A stretch of DNA of 64,000 nt, from contig NZ_CP016449.1 of the NCBI RefSeq assembly GCF_001713375.1, positions 3,949,501-4,013,500 on the forward strand, written 5' to 3'. Origin of the DNA: Hydrogenophaga sp. RAC07. Lineage in GTDB: Bacteria; Pseudomonadota; Gammaproteobacteria; Burkholderiales; Burkholderiaceae_C. The notes below the pieces were generated by a model that was given only the letters and a program-made list of their open reading frames with translations, was not told the origin of the DNA and searched no databases. The position numbers were made by a program, and so were the translations under genes. This document shows, one piece after another, positions 36,236 through 44,638 of this stretch. The number at the start of each line of letters is the position of its first letter. Positions within the stretch are counted from its first letter, which is position 1.

Positions 36236-36265
36236 TTTTCTGAAGACTTCCTGTATTTTCTGAAG
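36236..36265. promoter_or_regulatory. Tandem TTTTCTGAAG repeats in a divergent promoter
   Basis: Two exact copies of TTTTCTGAAG begin at 36236 and 36256, spaced 20 bases, i.e. about two helical turns. They lie in the 135-base gap between the methyltransferase and the winged-helix regulator, 23 bases before the regulator's GTG. OmpR-type DNA-binding domains bind tandem direct repeats, so autoregulation and control of the methyltransferase row are plausible. Confidence 0.5.
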
Positions 36266-36287
36266 CCACTGTTCCACAGGAGCCCAC

Positions 36288-37805
36288 GTGCCCGCGTCCT
36301 ACCGCTTCGATCGCTTCGAGCTCCGGCCCGCCGAGCGTGTGCTGCTGGTCGACGGCGTGCCCGCCGCGCTGGGCTCGCGCGCCTTTGACCTGCTGCTGTG
36401 CCTGGTGACGCAGCGCGATCGCGTGCTGAGCAAGGGCGAGGTGCTGGAGCAGGTCTGGCCAGGTCAGGTGGTGGAGGAAAACAACCTCTCGGTGCACGTG
36501 TCCGCGCTGCGCAAGGTGCTGGGCGCGGGCGCCATCACCACCGTGTCGGGCCGGGGCTACCGCTTCACGCTCGACCTGCAGCCCAGGTCTCCCGTCGATC
36601 CGGCGCCGCTGGCCACCGAATCGCTGGACCGGCCCACCATCGCGGTCATGCCCTTGAGCGTGCTGTCGGACGACCCCCGCATCGGGTTTTTTGCGCAGGG
36701 TCTGGTGGAAGACGTCACCGCGCTGCTGGCCCGCGTGCCCGGCTTCATCCTCATCGCACACGCCTCGTCGCTGGTGTTTCGCGACCACCAGGCCCCGCTG
36801 CCGGACGTGGCGCGGCAACTCGGTGTGCGCTTCGTGGTGCAGGGCAGCGTGCGCCCCAAGGCCGATGCGCTGCGTGTTTCGCTGCAGCTCATCGAGGCCG
36901 CTTCCGCCCGTATCTTGTGGAGCGCGCAGTTCGACAGCCCGGCCGACGAGACCGTGGACGCGCAGGAGACCATCGCGCGCGGCATCATCAGCGAGCTCGA
37001 ACCCGAACTCACCCGCGCCGAGATCGCCCACATCCGCCGCCAGCGCCCGGAAAACCTGGACGCCTGGGCTCACTACCACGAGGCCGTGGGTGCCATGGCC
37101 GCGCAGGGCTGGAGCGCCGACGGCATGGCCACCGCGAGGGCTGAACTGCGGCGCAGCACCTTGCTCGACCCGAGCTTCGGCCTGAGCCATGGCCACTACG
37201 CGCTGCTGACCATCGTGGCGGCCAACATCGGTCTGGTCCCGGACACGCCCGACCTGCGCGCGGACGTGCTGACCTCCGCCGTTGATGCCATTGCGCTGGA
37301 TGACGGCAGCTCCGAAGTGCTGGGTTATGCAGGGTGCGCCCTGTGCGACCTGGGCCACTACAGGCACGGCATCGACACCCTGCAACGCGCGCTGGACCTC
37401 AACCCGAGCAACGCGCAGGCGCACGTGGCCATGGGTGCAGCGTTGGCCATGAACCGCAAGCTCGACGCCGGCATCGAGCGCATGCGTTACGGCATGAAGA
37501 TCAGCCCGCGCGACCGCCGCCTGGGCTTCTGGGGCTGGCTGCTCGGGCGTTTTCTGCTGCGCGCCGACCGCGTGGACGAAGCGCTGGTGGAGGCCCGGCT
37601 GTCGTGCCGCGCGGACCCGCGCTTCCATCTGCCGCACGTGCTGCAGGCCGCCAGCCTCGACCGCCTGGGCGCCACCAGCGATGCGGTCGCCGCGCTGAGC
37701 GCCGCGCGCCAACGCCGCAGCCAACTGTCGCTGGACGAGGTGACGCTGACGCACGGCCGGCGCATCGGTGAACGGATCGCGCTGATGTGGGAGCGGGCCG
37801 GGTGA
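36288..37805 (+). CDS. CadC-like winged-helix regulator with TPR repeats
   Basis: A 505-residue regulator. Residues 1-100 form an OmpR/CadC-type winged helix (RAFDLLLCLVTQRDRVLSKGEVLEQVWPG, NNLSVHVSALRKVLG, VSGRGYRF). Residues ~110-230 form a TolB-N-like/adenylate-cyclase-associated segment (PTIAVMPLSVLSDD, VRFVVQGSVRPKADALRVSLQLI). The rest is tetratricopeptide repeats (GIDTLQRALDLNPSNAQAHVAMGAAL). No receiver domain and no clear transmembrane helix are seen. The start is GTG at 36288 after ACAGGAG. It probably controls the divergent methyltransferase-osmC-methyltransferase genes. Confidence 0.84.
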   Translation: MPASYRFDRFELRPAERVLLVDGVPAALGSRAFDLLLCLVTQRDRVLSKGEVLEQVWPGQVVEENNLSVHVSALRKVLGAGAITTVSGRGYRFTLDLQPRSPVDPAPLATESLDRPTIAVMPLSVLSDDPRIGFFAQGLVEDVTALLARVPGFILIAHASSLVFRDHQAPLPDVARQLGVRFVVQGSVRPKADALRVSLQLIEAASARILWSAQFDSPADETVDAQETIARGIISELEPELTRAEIAHIRRQRPENLDAWAHYHEAVGAMAAQGWSADGMATARAELRRSTLLDPSFGLSHGHYALLTIVAANIGLVPDTPDLRADVLTSAVDAIALDDGSSEVLGYAGCALCDLGHYRHGIDTLQRALDLNPSNAQAHVAMGAALAMNRKLDAGIERMRYGMKISPRDRRLGFWGWLLGRFLLRADRVDEALVEARLSCRADPRFHLPHVLQAASLDRLGATSDAVAALSAARQRRSQLSLDEVTLTHGRRIGERIALMWERAG

Positions 37806-37820
37806 GACCCGACAAGACGC

Positions 37821-38501
37821 TCACCAGCGCGATCGACCGAGCGCCAACACGGCGACGGCCAACACCGTCACACCCAGCATCACCCAGCCTTGCGCAGACC
37901 CCATGGTGACCAAGGTGGCCGCGCTCACGGCACACCACAACAACGCCCCCGCGCGCAAGCTGCCCAGCAGAACACGTGTGGCGCGGGTGCCGGCATCGGC
38001 ACACACCAGCACGCCCAGCATGGCGATGGCGGTGGGGTCCGGCGCGAGTCCAGACACTTCGGCCTGCACCCATGGCCGGCCCAAGGCCAGGGCCAGCAGC
38101 GGATGCACCAGCACCGCCCAGAACAGCAGACCCAGGCCCACCCGGCGGCGCGCCCGCCCGGCCGCCAACACCAGCGACGCCCGCGTGGCCAGCACGAGCA
38201 AGCCGATCGCCTGCGCCCCGAAGGCCCACGCAAACCCGGTCGCCGCCCAATTGATCACCGCGTAGCTTTGCCAGAGAAACGTCCACGCCACGAAGGCGCA
38301 GCCGAGGGCCAGCACGCCGGTGGCGAACCGGAGCGCGGCAGGCCCGGAGCGCCACAGACCCACCAGGATGGCCAGCCCCGCCAACACGGCCAGCACATGC
38401 GCTGGCCACCACGCCTGGTTGTGCAACTCGAACAGCCGCCAGTAGGTGCGCGGCGCGAACATGAGGAAGTCCTCGGGCCGGTAGGTCCACCACTCGCTCA
38501 T
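37821..38501 (-). CDS. DUF6064-like polytopic membrane protein
   Basis: A 226-residue membrane protein with about seven hydrophobic segments. MSEWWTYRPEDFLMFAPRTYWRLFELHN is the typical start of the DUF6064 family, whose role is unknown. A longer frame reaches 38555, but the family start is at 38501. It ends 15 bases from the convergent regulator gene and follows the aldo/keto reductase gene on the same strand by 19 bases. Confidence 0.75.
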   Translation of the reverse strand: MSEWWTYRPEDFLMFAPRTYWRLFELHNQAWWPAHVLAVLAGLAILVGLWRSGPAALRFATGVLALGCAFVAWTFLWQSYAVINWAATGFAWAFGAQAIGLLVLATRASLVLAAGRARRRVGLGLLFWAVLVHPLLALALGRPWVQAEVSGLAPDPTAIAMLGVLVCADAGTRATRVLLGSLRAGALLWCAVSAATLVTMGSAQGWVMLGVTVLAVAVLALGRSRW

Positions 38502-38520
38502 GTTGAGGAGCCGGGGTTGA

Positions 38521-39456
38521 TCACAGCGCGGCGACGTCGCGCGCCATGCGCTCACGCAGCGCAGCGTCGGGCATGGGGCCCAGGGCTGCGCCCATGTTTT
38601 GCCGCAGGTGGGCCACCTGGCTGGTGGCCGGGATGGCGCAGGTCACGCCGGGGTGCGAGACCACAAACTTCAGCGCCACCTGCGCCCAGTTGCTGCAGCC
38701 GATCTCGCCCGCCCAGCCCGGCAGCGGGTGGCGCGCGAGCTGGTCCAGCAAACTGCCCTGGCGAAACGGCCGGTTCACCAGCACCGCAATGCCGCGCTCC
38801 TGCGCCAGCGGCAGCAGTCGCTGCTCGGCCTCGCGGTCGAGCAGGTTGTGGGTGAGCTGCACGAAGTCGATTTTTTGCGTGCGCATGATGCGCTCCAGCT
38901 CGGCGTGCCGCCGGCCTTCCGAGGTGCTGATGCCCACGTAGCGCAAGCGCCCGGCCGCTTTCATTGCCTGCAGGCGCGGCAGGTGTTCTTCCCACGACAA
39001 CAGGTTGTGCACCTGCATCAAATCAAACTGCGGCACGCCCCAGAAAGCGCGAGAGGCCTCCATCTGCGCTGCCCCACGCGACACATCACCCACCCACACC
39101 TTCTCGGCCGAGAACAGCGCGGTGGAGCGCCCGAGCTTCGCCAGCGCGTGGCCGATCACGGGCTGCGAAGAACCGTACATGGGCGAACTGTCGATGACCC
39201 GCCCGCCCGCTGCAAAAAAGGCGCGCACCACCTCCGTGCAGGCGTCGCGGGCCTTCGAGTCGTTGCCCACGTTGAAGGTGATCCAGCTGCCCAGCCCGAT
39301 CACGGGAACGGCTTCGCCGCTGGACGGAATGCGGCGCACCAACACCTCCGACGCAGCAGCCGGCTGCGCCAGCGCAGGCCAGGCGAGCGGCGCCAGCGAA
39401 GCGGTGGCGGTGCTCAGCCACTGGCGGCGGCTGAGCCCGGGCGGAAGAGTCGGCAT
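38521..39456 (-). CDS. Tat-exported aldo/keto reductase
   Basis: A 311-residue aldo/keto reductase with a twin-arginine signal (SRRQWLSTATASLAPLAWPALAQ), so it probably works in the periplasm. The barrel shows GRVIDSSPMYGSSQPVIG (catalytic Asp and Tyr), FDLMQVHNLL and IGCSNWAQVALKFVVSHP with the C-terminal NAD(P)H site. The YGSSE/K pattern is slightly altered. The ATG at 39456 precedes the signal; the frame runs open further upstream without a start of similar quality. A periplasmic NAD(P)H-dependent enzyme would need its cofactor bound before export. Confidence 0.86.
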   Translation of the reverse strand: MPTLPPGLSRRQWLSTATASLAPLAWPALAQPAAASEVLVRRIPSSGEAVPVIGLGSWITFNVGNDSKARDACTEVVRAFFAAGGRVIDSSPMYGSSQPVIGHALAKLGRSTALFSAEKVWVGDVSRGAAQMEASRAFWGVPQFDLMQVHNLLSWEEHLPRLQAMKAAGRLRYVGISTSEGRRHAELERIMRTQKIDFVQLTHNLLDREAEQRLLPLAQERGIAVLVNRPFRQGSLLDQLARHPLPGWAGEIGCSNWAQVALKFVVSHPGVTCAIPATSQVAHLRQNMGAALGPMPDAALRERMARDVAAL

Positions 39457-39541
39457 GGCGGGCCTCCAGACATGGCAAGGCCTGTGGGACGCCGTGCGGA
39501 CGCGGGAAGTTCCAACCCCGGCCGCCGGCCCTGAACCGCCC

Positions 39542-41257
39542 TCAGAAGCCGACCGAGTAGGTGGCCAGCAAGGAATTGGTGGCGGCGGACGAGAAGGCCT
39601 CCTTGCGGTAGACCCACTGCGCACTGAGCTGCTGGGTCTTGTTGATCTCGAAGATGCCGCCGATCGAGGCCACCGGTCGCGTCTTCTTCGGACTGCTGTT
39701 GAAGTCGAGCGGCAACAGCGCGGCGACACCGGTGGCGCTGTACTCGCTGGTCTTGCGCGACTGGTCGTGTTCCACGCCGGCGAAGCCGGTGAGCGTGAAA
39801 CGCGGCGCCAGCCGGGCCGCCACATGGCTGCCCAGCAGCAGGGTGACCGAACGCTCGGACAAGGCGCCGTAGCTCAGCGGCGCGGTGACGCTGGCCGAGG
39901 CCGCTTCGCTGTAGGCGCCGCGTTCGATCTCGATCGCCCGCACACCCACATAGGGGCTCACGCGCCAGGTGTCGTTCAGCCGCACGCCGTGGCTCAGCGT
40001 CAGCTGGGTGCCGCGTGATGTCAGGCCCGCGGTGCCGCTGCCGGGCTCGGAGCCGGCGACCACCGGGCGGGTGATGTCGACCTTCTTTTGTCCCTGGCGG
40101 TGCGCCACGCGCACCTGCGGACCGTCGCCGTCGGGGCGCTGGTTCCAGACCACGAACACGCCGAGATCCGGGTTGCCCTTGCGCACGCTCACCGACGGGT
40201 CGCCGGTCGAATCGATCGTCTGCTCCACATAGCCGCCCAGGCGAAGCGTGGGCTGCACACGCCAGGCCAGCGTGACCACGCCCGAGGTGGCACCCGCGTT
40301 GGAGCCCTGCACCGAGGTGTTGCGCCCGGTCGCCGCCACACACAGGCCCTGGCTGTCGAACAGCGCGCAGTCGTAGCTCAGGCCGGGGTTGAGGTAGGCG
40401 GTCTGCACGGCGAAGGCGCTGCGCAGGCCTTCAGCGGTGGACTGCATCGAGCTCAGGGTGTCCTGCGCCGTCGGGCCGGGCGGGACAGGTGCGGCGAACA
40501 CGAGGTCGTAGTTGGCGCCGTCGAACAGCAGGGACCATGAGAGGCCGTTGAACGCGCCTGCGGTGGTGGTCAGCCGGGAAGCGTCGAGGCCAGTGAGCAC
40601 GTCCTCGTAAGTACCGGGAGCCACCACCGAGGTGTTGTAGATGCCGAAGGTCAGGTTGCCCACGCTGGCGGGTGCCGACAGCTTGCCGTAGACGCTGGGA
40701 CTGTCGATGATGATGTTGTAGTTGGTCGGCACCAGGCTGTTGGTCATGACCAGCGGCGAGCTTCCTCCCTGGCGGTTGTTCAGCGTGATGATGGGCGCCG
40801 TGTTGTAGATCGACCGGAACTGGCCGGTGATCGACCCCAGGTTGGTGAGCGTGCCGATGGATCCCGACTGGTTGTAGAGGTGGTAACCCGGTCCAATCAC
40901 GCCGTTGTTGATGAAGGTGGTGATCGTTCCCTGGTTGAACAGCGTGGCGATGTCCGAGGAGATCGTGCCGTTGTTGATGAGGGTGATGTTGGTGGCCGAG
41001 GAATTGATCCGAACACCGTTGTTGCCCGTGTTGGACACCGTCGTGTTGGCCTGAATCGTGATCGTCTGGTTCGGGTTGTTGATCACCAGACCCGTGCAAC
41101 TGACGGTCACGCTGGCGTCGGGCGCACAAGGAGCCGCCAACACCTCGCCACGCGCCACCAACAAACAAGCCGCCAACGTGGACAAGGCAAACAGTCGCTG
41201 AACTGGGTTGCTCGAACACGGCAAGCAGGCCGGACCGCGGCCAACGGGGTGTTTCAT
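39542..41257 (-). CDS. Autotransporter (type V secretion) outer-membrane protein
   Basis: A 571-residue autotransporter. A signal peptide (LFALSTLAACLLVARGEVLAAP) is followed by a short passenger (~residues 45-250) rich in Asn, Thr and Ile repeats such as TNITLINNGTISS and ITTFINNGVIGPG, expected to fold as a beta-helix. The C-terminal ~280 residues form the beta-barrel, ending in a terminal phenylalanine (ATYSVGF) as required for outer-membrane insertion. The passenger is small, with no catalytic motif seen, so adhesion or surface display is the likely role. It is divergent from the pigment operon. Confidence 0.87.
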   Translation of the reverse strand: MKHPVGRGPACLPCSSNPVQRLFALSTLAACLLVARGEVLAAPCAPDASVTVSCTGLVINNPNQTITIQANTTVSNTGNNGVRINSSATNITLINNGTISSDIATLFNQGTITTFINNGVIGPGYHLYNQSGSIGTLTNLGSITGQFRSIYNTAPIITLNNRQGGSSPLVMTNSLVPTNYNIIIDSPSVYGKLSAPASVGNLTFGIYNTSVVAPGTYEDVLTGLDASRLTTTAGAFNGLSWSLLFDGANYDLVFAAPVPPGPTAQDTLSSMQSTAEGLRSAFAVQTAYLNPGLSYDCALFDSQGLCVAATGRNTSVQGSNAGATSGVVTLAWRVQPTLRLGGYVEQTIDSTGDPSVSVRKGNPDLGVFVVWNQRPDGDGPQVRVAHRQGQKKVDITRPVVAGSEPGSGTAGLTSRGTQLTLSHGVRLNDTWRVSPYVGVRAIEIERGAYSEAASASVTAPLSYGALSERSVTLLLGSHVAARLAPRFTLTGFAGVEHDQSRKTSEYSATGVAALLPLDFNSSPKKTRPVASIGGIFEINKTQQLSAQWVYRKEAFSSAATNSLLATYSVGF

Positions 41258-41532
41258 GGAAAGGTTCTCGGTGTGGCGGAGCGTGTCCGCCCAGGTGGTG
41301 GGGTGGTTTGCGCAGCAGAATGTGAGTCCCCACTGCGTCCATGGAAGTTACGCCGCCTGACCGACGGTCAAGCCCTGAACTGACCCCGGATCACCCCCCT
41401 CTTCCCGCGCCGCGCGGCCCCGAGGTGGCAGCGCATCCCAGGCCGCTTCACACGACCCCGCTACAATTTTCCACCGTCCACTGCCCCCACACCCCCTGTG
41501 CCTGCCTGAGCAGGCGCCGAAGGTGCACTCAC

Positions 41533-42870
41533 ATGAACAACGACAAACAGGGACCCGAACGTCTGGAGTGCGACGTTCTCGTGATCGGCGGAGGGCCCGC
41601 CGGCTCCACCGTTTCGCCACTGCTGGCCGAGAAGGGCCACCGCGTGGTGCTGCTGGAAAAGGCGCACCACCCGCGCTTTCACATCGGCGAGTCGCTGCTC
41701 CCGGCCAACCTGCCCTTGCTCGATCGCCTGGGCGTGGGCGAGGCGGTGCGCGCCATCGGGCAGTACAAACCGGGTGCCGAATTTGTCTCGCCGCACCACG
41801 ACCACACACAGACCTTCGAGTTCGCCGACGCCTGGGACAAGTCCATGCCGTTCGCCTACCAGGTCAAACGCGCCGAGTTCGACGAAATTCTCATCCGCAA
41901 CGCGCAGCGCAAGGGTGTGGATGTGCACGAGGGCTGCAAGGCGCGCTCGGTCGAGTTCCTGCCCGACGGCGGGGTGCGCGTGCATGCCGATCACGACGAT
42001 GGCCGCAGCACCGTGTGGGACGCGAAGTTTCTCGTGGACGCCTCTGGGCGCGACACCTTTCTGGCCTCGCGCTTCAAAATCAAGGAGCGCAACCCGCGCC
42101 ACAACAGCGCGGCGGTGTTCGGCCACTTTGCCAATGCGCGCCGCAACGACGGCGAGGCCGCGGGCAACATCACCATCTTCTGGTTTGACCACGGCTGGTT
42201 CTGGTTCATTCCGCTCAACGACGGCGCCACCAGCGTGGGCATGGTGACCTGGCCGTACCACATGAAAACGCGCGCGGGCCGCACGGTGGAGCAGTTCCTG
42301 ATGGACAACGTGGCCACCTGCGCCGGCCTGGCCGAGCGCCTGAAAGACGCGCACCTGGTCACACCGGTGGAAGCCACGGGCAACTTCTCCTACGCCGCGC
42401 AGCGCAACCACGGCCACAACTACCTGATGCTGGGCGACGCCTACACCTTCATCGACCCGGTGTTCTCCTCGGGCGTGTGGCTGGCCATGAGCGGTGGCGA
42501 GATCGGCGCGCAGACCATCGACACCTGCCTGCGCCACCCCGAGCAGGCGCGCGCCGCGCTCAAGCGTTTTGACCGCCAGAGCCGCCACGGGCCCAAGGCC
42601 TTTTCGTGGTTCATCTACCGCGTGACCAACCCCATCATGCGGGACTTCTTCATGGGGCCGCGCAACATCTTCCGCGTGAAAGAGGCGCTGCTCTCCACGC
42701 TGGCGGGCGACGTGTACGGCGGCGCGCCCATCGGGCGTTCGCTGCTCGCGTTCAAGGCCCTGTACTTCGCGGCCAACATCATGCAGCCCCGGCGCGCCTT
42801 CGCCGCCTGGCGCAACCGCCGCGCCAACATCCGGCCAGTGGACGACGCAGCCCTGGCCCAGACGCCGTGA
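41533..42870 (+). CDS. Flavin-dependent halogenase-like enzyme of the aryl-polyene cluster
   Basis: A 445-residue FAD enzyme. It has the FAD loop VIGGGPAGST, RFHIGESLLPANLP, Lys79 in QYKPGAEF, which matches the catalytic lysine of flavin halogenases, and WFWFIP at 222-227, the WxWxIP signature of halogenases. It thus carries both halogenase hallmarks, of the kind acting on carrier-bound phenolic or pyrrolic substrates. Xanthomonadins are brominated aryl polyenes, so ring halogenation is plausible; a hydroxylase role is the alternative. The ATG at 41533 gives the standard N-terminus. It overlaps the chorismatase start by GTGA. Confidence 0.85.
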   Translation: MNNDKQGPERLECDVLVIGGGPAGSTVSPLLAEKGHRVVLLEKAHHPRFHIGESLLPANLPLLDRLGVGEAVRAIGQYKPGAEFVSPHHDHTQTFEFADAWDKSMPFAYQVKRAEFDEILIRNAQRKGVDVHEGCKARSVEFLPDGGVRVHADHDDGRSTVWDAKFLVDASGRDTFLASRFKIKERNPRHNSAAVFGHFANARRNDGEAAGNITIFWFDHGWFWFIPLNDGATSVGMVTWPYHMKTRAGRTVEQFLMDNVATCAGLAERLKDAHLVTPVEATGNFSYAAQRNHGHNYLMLGDAYTFIDPVFSSGVWLAMSGGEIGAQTIDTCLRHPEQARAALKRFDRQSRHGPKAFSWFIYRVTNPIMRDFFMGPRNIFRVKEALLSTLAGDVYGGAPIGRSLLAFKALYFAANIMQPRRAFAAWRNRRANIRPVDDAALAQTP

Positions 42871-43868
42871 CGCTGCTGCACACGGCCTGGCCAACACCGG
42901 GCAACGCCGGCCAGGTGCTCGGCGGCGTGGTCATGGGAGATCTTTCCAGGGCGCCCGACGCAGACTGGCCGTTGCAACGCCTGCGCGTGCCCTTGCTGTC
43001 TGCCCGCGCGGCCTTTCTGCAGGAGGTCTGGCACACCGATGGTCCGGTGGCATCGGGCTGCAGCGACGGCATCCACTGGCGGCGCCACGCCGATGTTCTC
43101 TACGGCGTGGTGGAGTTGCCTGAAGACACCTGTGCTGCCACCGGCGGCACCACACCACTGCAAGCGGCGAGCCAGCTGGTTTACGAGCGCGTGTTCGGTC
43201 TGCTGCGCGCGCAAGGCCTGCCCCACCTGTGGCGGGTGTGGAACTACCTGGCCGACATCAACGGCGAATCGCATGGACTGGAGCGCTACCGCCAGTTCAA
43301 CCAGGGCCGATACAACGCCTTTGTGCAGGCGCAGCGCGACACCGGAGGCCAGGTGCCCGCGGCGTGCGCCATCGGCCTGGCGGCCGGCCCGCTCTCGGTG
43401 GCGTTTCTGGCGGGCACCTCGCCGCTGGTGCCGCTGGAGAACCCGCGCCAGGTGAGCGCCTGGAACTACCCGGCGCAATACGGGCCACGCGCACCCACGT
43501 TTTCGCGCGCGGCGCTGGCCTACCCACGCGGGAAAGAGGTGCTGTTCGTCTCGGGCACGGCCAGCATCGTGGGGCACGAGACGCTGCACGCAGGTGACGT
43601 GGCGGCGCAGTGCGTCGAGTCCGTGCGCAACATCGGGTGCATGGTGCAGGAGGCCAACCGCGTGGCGCGATCGGTCCGGCCGTTTTCGCTTGAAGGTTTG
43701 AGCCACCGTGTGTATGTGCGCCATGCGCAGGACGCCGACACCGTGCAGCACACGCTGGCGCCCTTGCTGCGCGGCGCAACCGTGGTCTGCGTGCAGGCCG
43801 ACATCTGCCGGGCCGATCTGCTGGTGGAGATCGAGTCGCAGGCGATCCACCCGATGCCTTGTCCATGA
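42867..43868 (+). CDS. xanB2: Chorismatase (3-hydroxybenzoate-forming, XanB2 type)
   Basis: A 333-residue chorismatase, the enzyme that hydrolyses chorismate to hydroxybenzoate plus pyruvate and supplies the aryl starter of xanthomonadin-type polyenes. Family strings are RVWNYLADINGESHGLERYRQFNQGR, SAWNYPAQYGPRAPTFSRA and FVSGTASIVGHETLHAGD, the last two bearing conserved active-site residues of the FkbO/Hyg5/XanB2 group. GTG at 42867 overlaps the preceding stop. Whether 3-hydroxybenzoate alone or also the 4-isomer is made cannot be read from sequence; the polyene context favours 3-hydroxybenzoate. Confidence 0.86.
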   Translation: MTLLHTAWPTPGNAGQVLGGVVMGDLSRAPDADWPLQRLRVPLLSARAAFLQEVWHTDGPVASGCSDGIHWRRHADVLYGVVELPEDTCAATGGTTPLQAASQLVYERVFGLLRAQGLPHLWRVWNYLADINGESHGLERYRQFNQGRYNAFVQAQRDTGGQVPAACAIGLAAGPLSVAFLAGTSPLVPLENPRQVSAWNYPAQYGPRAPTFSRAALAYPRGKEVLFVSGTASIVGHETLHAGDVAAQCVESVRNIGCMVQEANRVARSVRPFSLEGLSHRVYVRHAQDADTVQHTLAPLLRGATVVCVQADICRADLLVEIESQAIHPMPCP

Positions 43869-44638
43869 ACACCGAGGCCCGCCCCCGTTCGCTGCTGTGG
43901 GGCCTGTACGAACACCTCGCCATGGTCGTGGGCCTGAGCGCGCTGGCGGTTGTTTGCCTGAGCTGGTTGCCGCTGGCGCTGGTGTTGTACCGGGTGCTGC
44001 CCGGGCCGCTCGGCCGCTGGCTGGGGCGCCAGGCCATCATGCGGGGCTTTCGCCTCTACGTGGGTGTGTTGCGCACACTGTGCACCTGCCGCTTCGACCT
44101 CGGCGCGCTCGACACGCTGCGCGACCAGGGGCCCATGGTCATCGCGGCCAACCACCCTTCGCTGCTCGACGCGGTGCTCATCACCTCGCGTCTGCCCAAC
44201 GCGTTCTGCCTCATGAAGTCCAGCCTGATGGACAACCCGCTTTTTGGAGCTGGTGCGCGCATGGCGCGATACGTGCGCAACGACAACCTGCTCAGCGCCG
44301 TGCTGAGCTGCCGGCGCGAACTGCAACAAGGCGCGCAGCTCGTGATCTTTCCCGAAGGCACGCGCACGCTGGGCTATCCGACCAACCCGCTCAACCCGCT
44401 GTCGCGCTCCACCGCGCTGATCGCCACCCGCGCCGGCGTGCCGGTGCAGACCGTGATCATCGAATTCTCCAGCCCCTACGTGGGCAAGGGCTGGCCGCTG
44501 TGGCGCAAGCCCTCGCTGCCACTGACCTGCCGCGTGCGCCTGGGCCGGCGGTTCGACGCGCCACACGATGCGCGCGCCTTCACCACCGAGCTCGAAGCGT
44601 ACTTTCGCGCCGAACTCGCCTCACCGCCTGCCCCATGA
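43865..44638 (+). CDS. Lysophospholipid acyltransferase-family protein
   Basis: A 257-residue membrane acyltransferase of the PlsC kind. One or two N-terminal helices (VVGLSALAVVCLSWLPLALVLY) precede ANHPSLLDAV (the HX4D motif in NHPSLLD form) and IFPEGTRT. Aryl-polyene clusters carry such an enzyme, thought to attach the finished polyene to a lipid. ATG at 43865 overlaps the chorismatase stop (ATGA); a TTG six bases earlier is less likely. It overlaps the glycosyltransferase start in the same way. Confidence 0.87.
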   Translation: MNTEARPRSLLWGLYEHLAMVVGLSALAVVCLSWLPLALVLYRVLPGPLGRWLGRQAIMRGFRLYVGVLRTLCTCRFDLGALDTLRDQGPMVIAANHPSLLDAVLITSRLPNAFCLMKSSLMDNPLFGAGARMARYVRNDNLLSAVLSCRRELQQGAQLVIFPEGTRTLGYPTNPLNPLSRSTALIATRAGVPVQTVIIEFSSPYVGKGWPLWRKPSLPLTCRVRLGRRFDAPHDARAFTTELEAYFRAELASPPAP

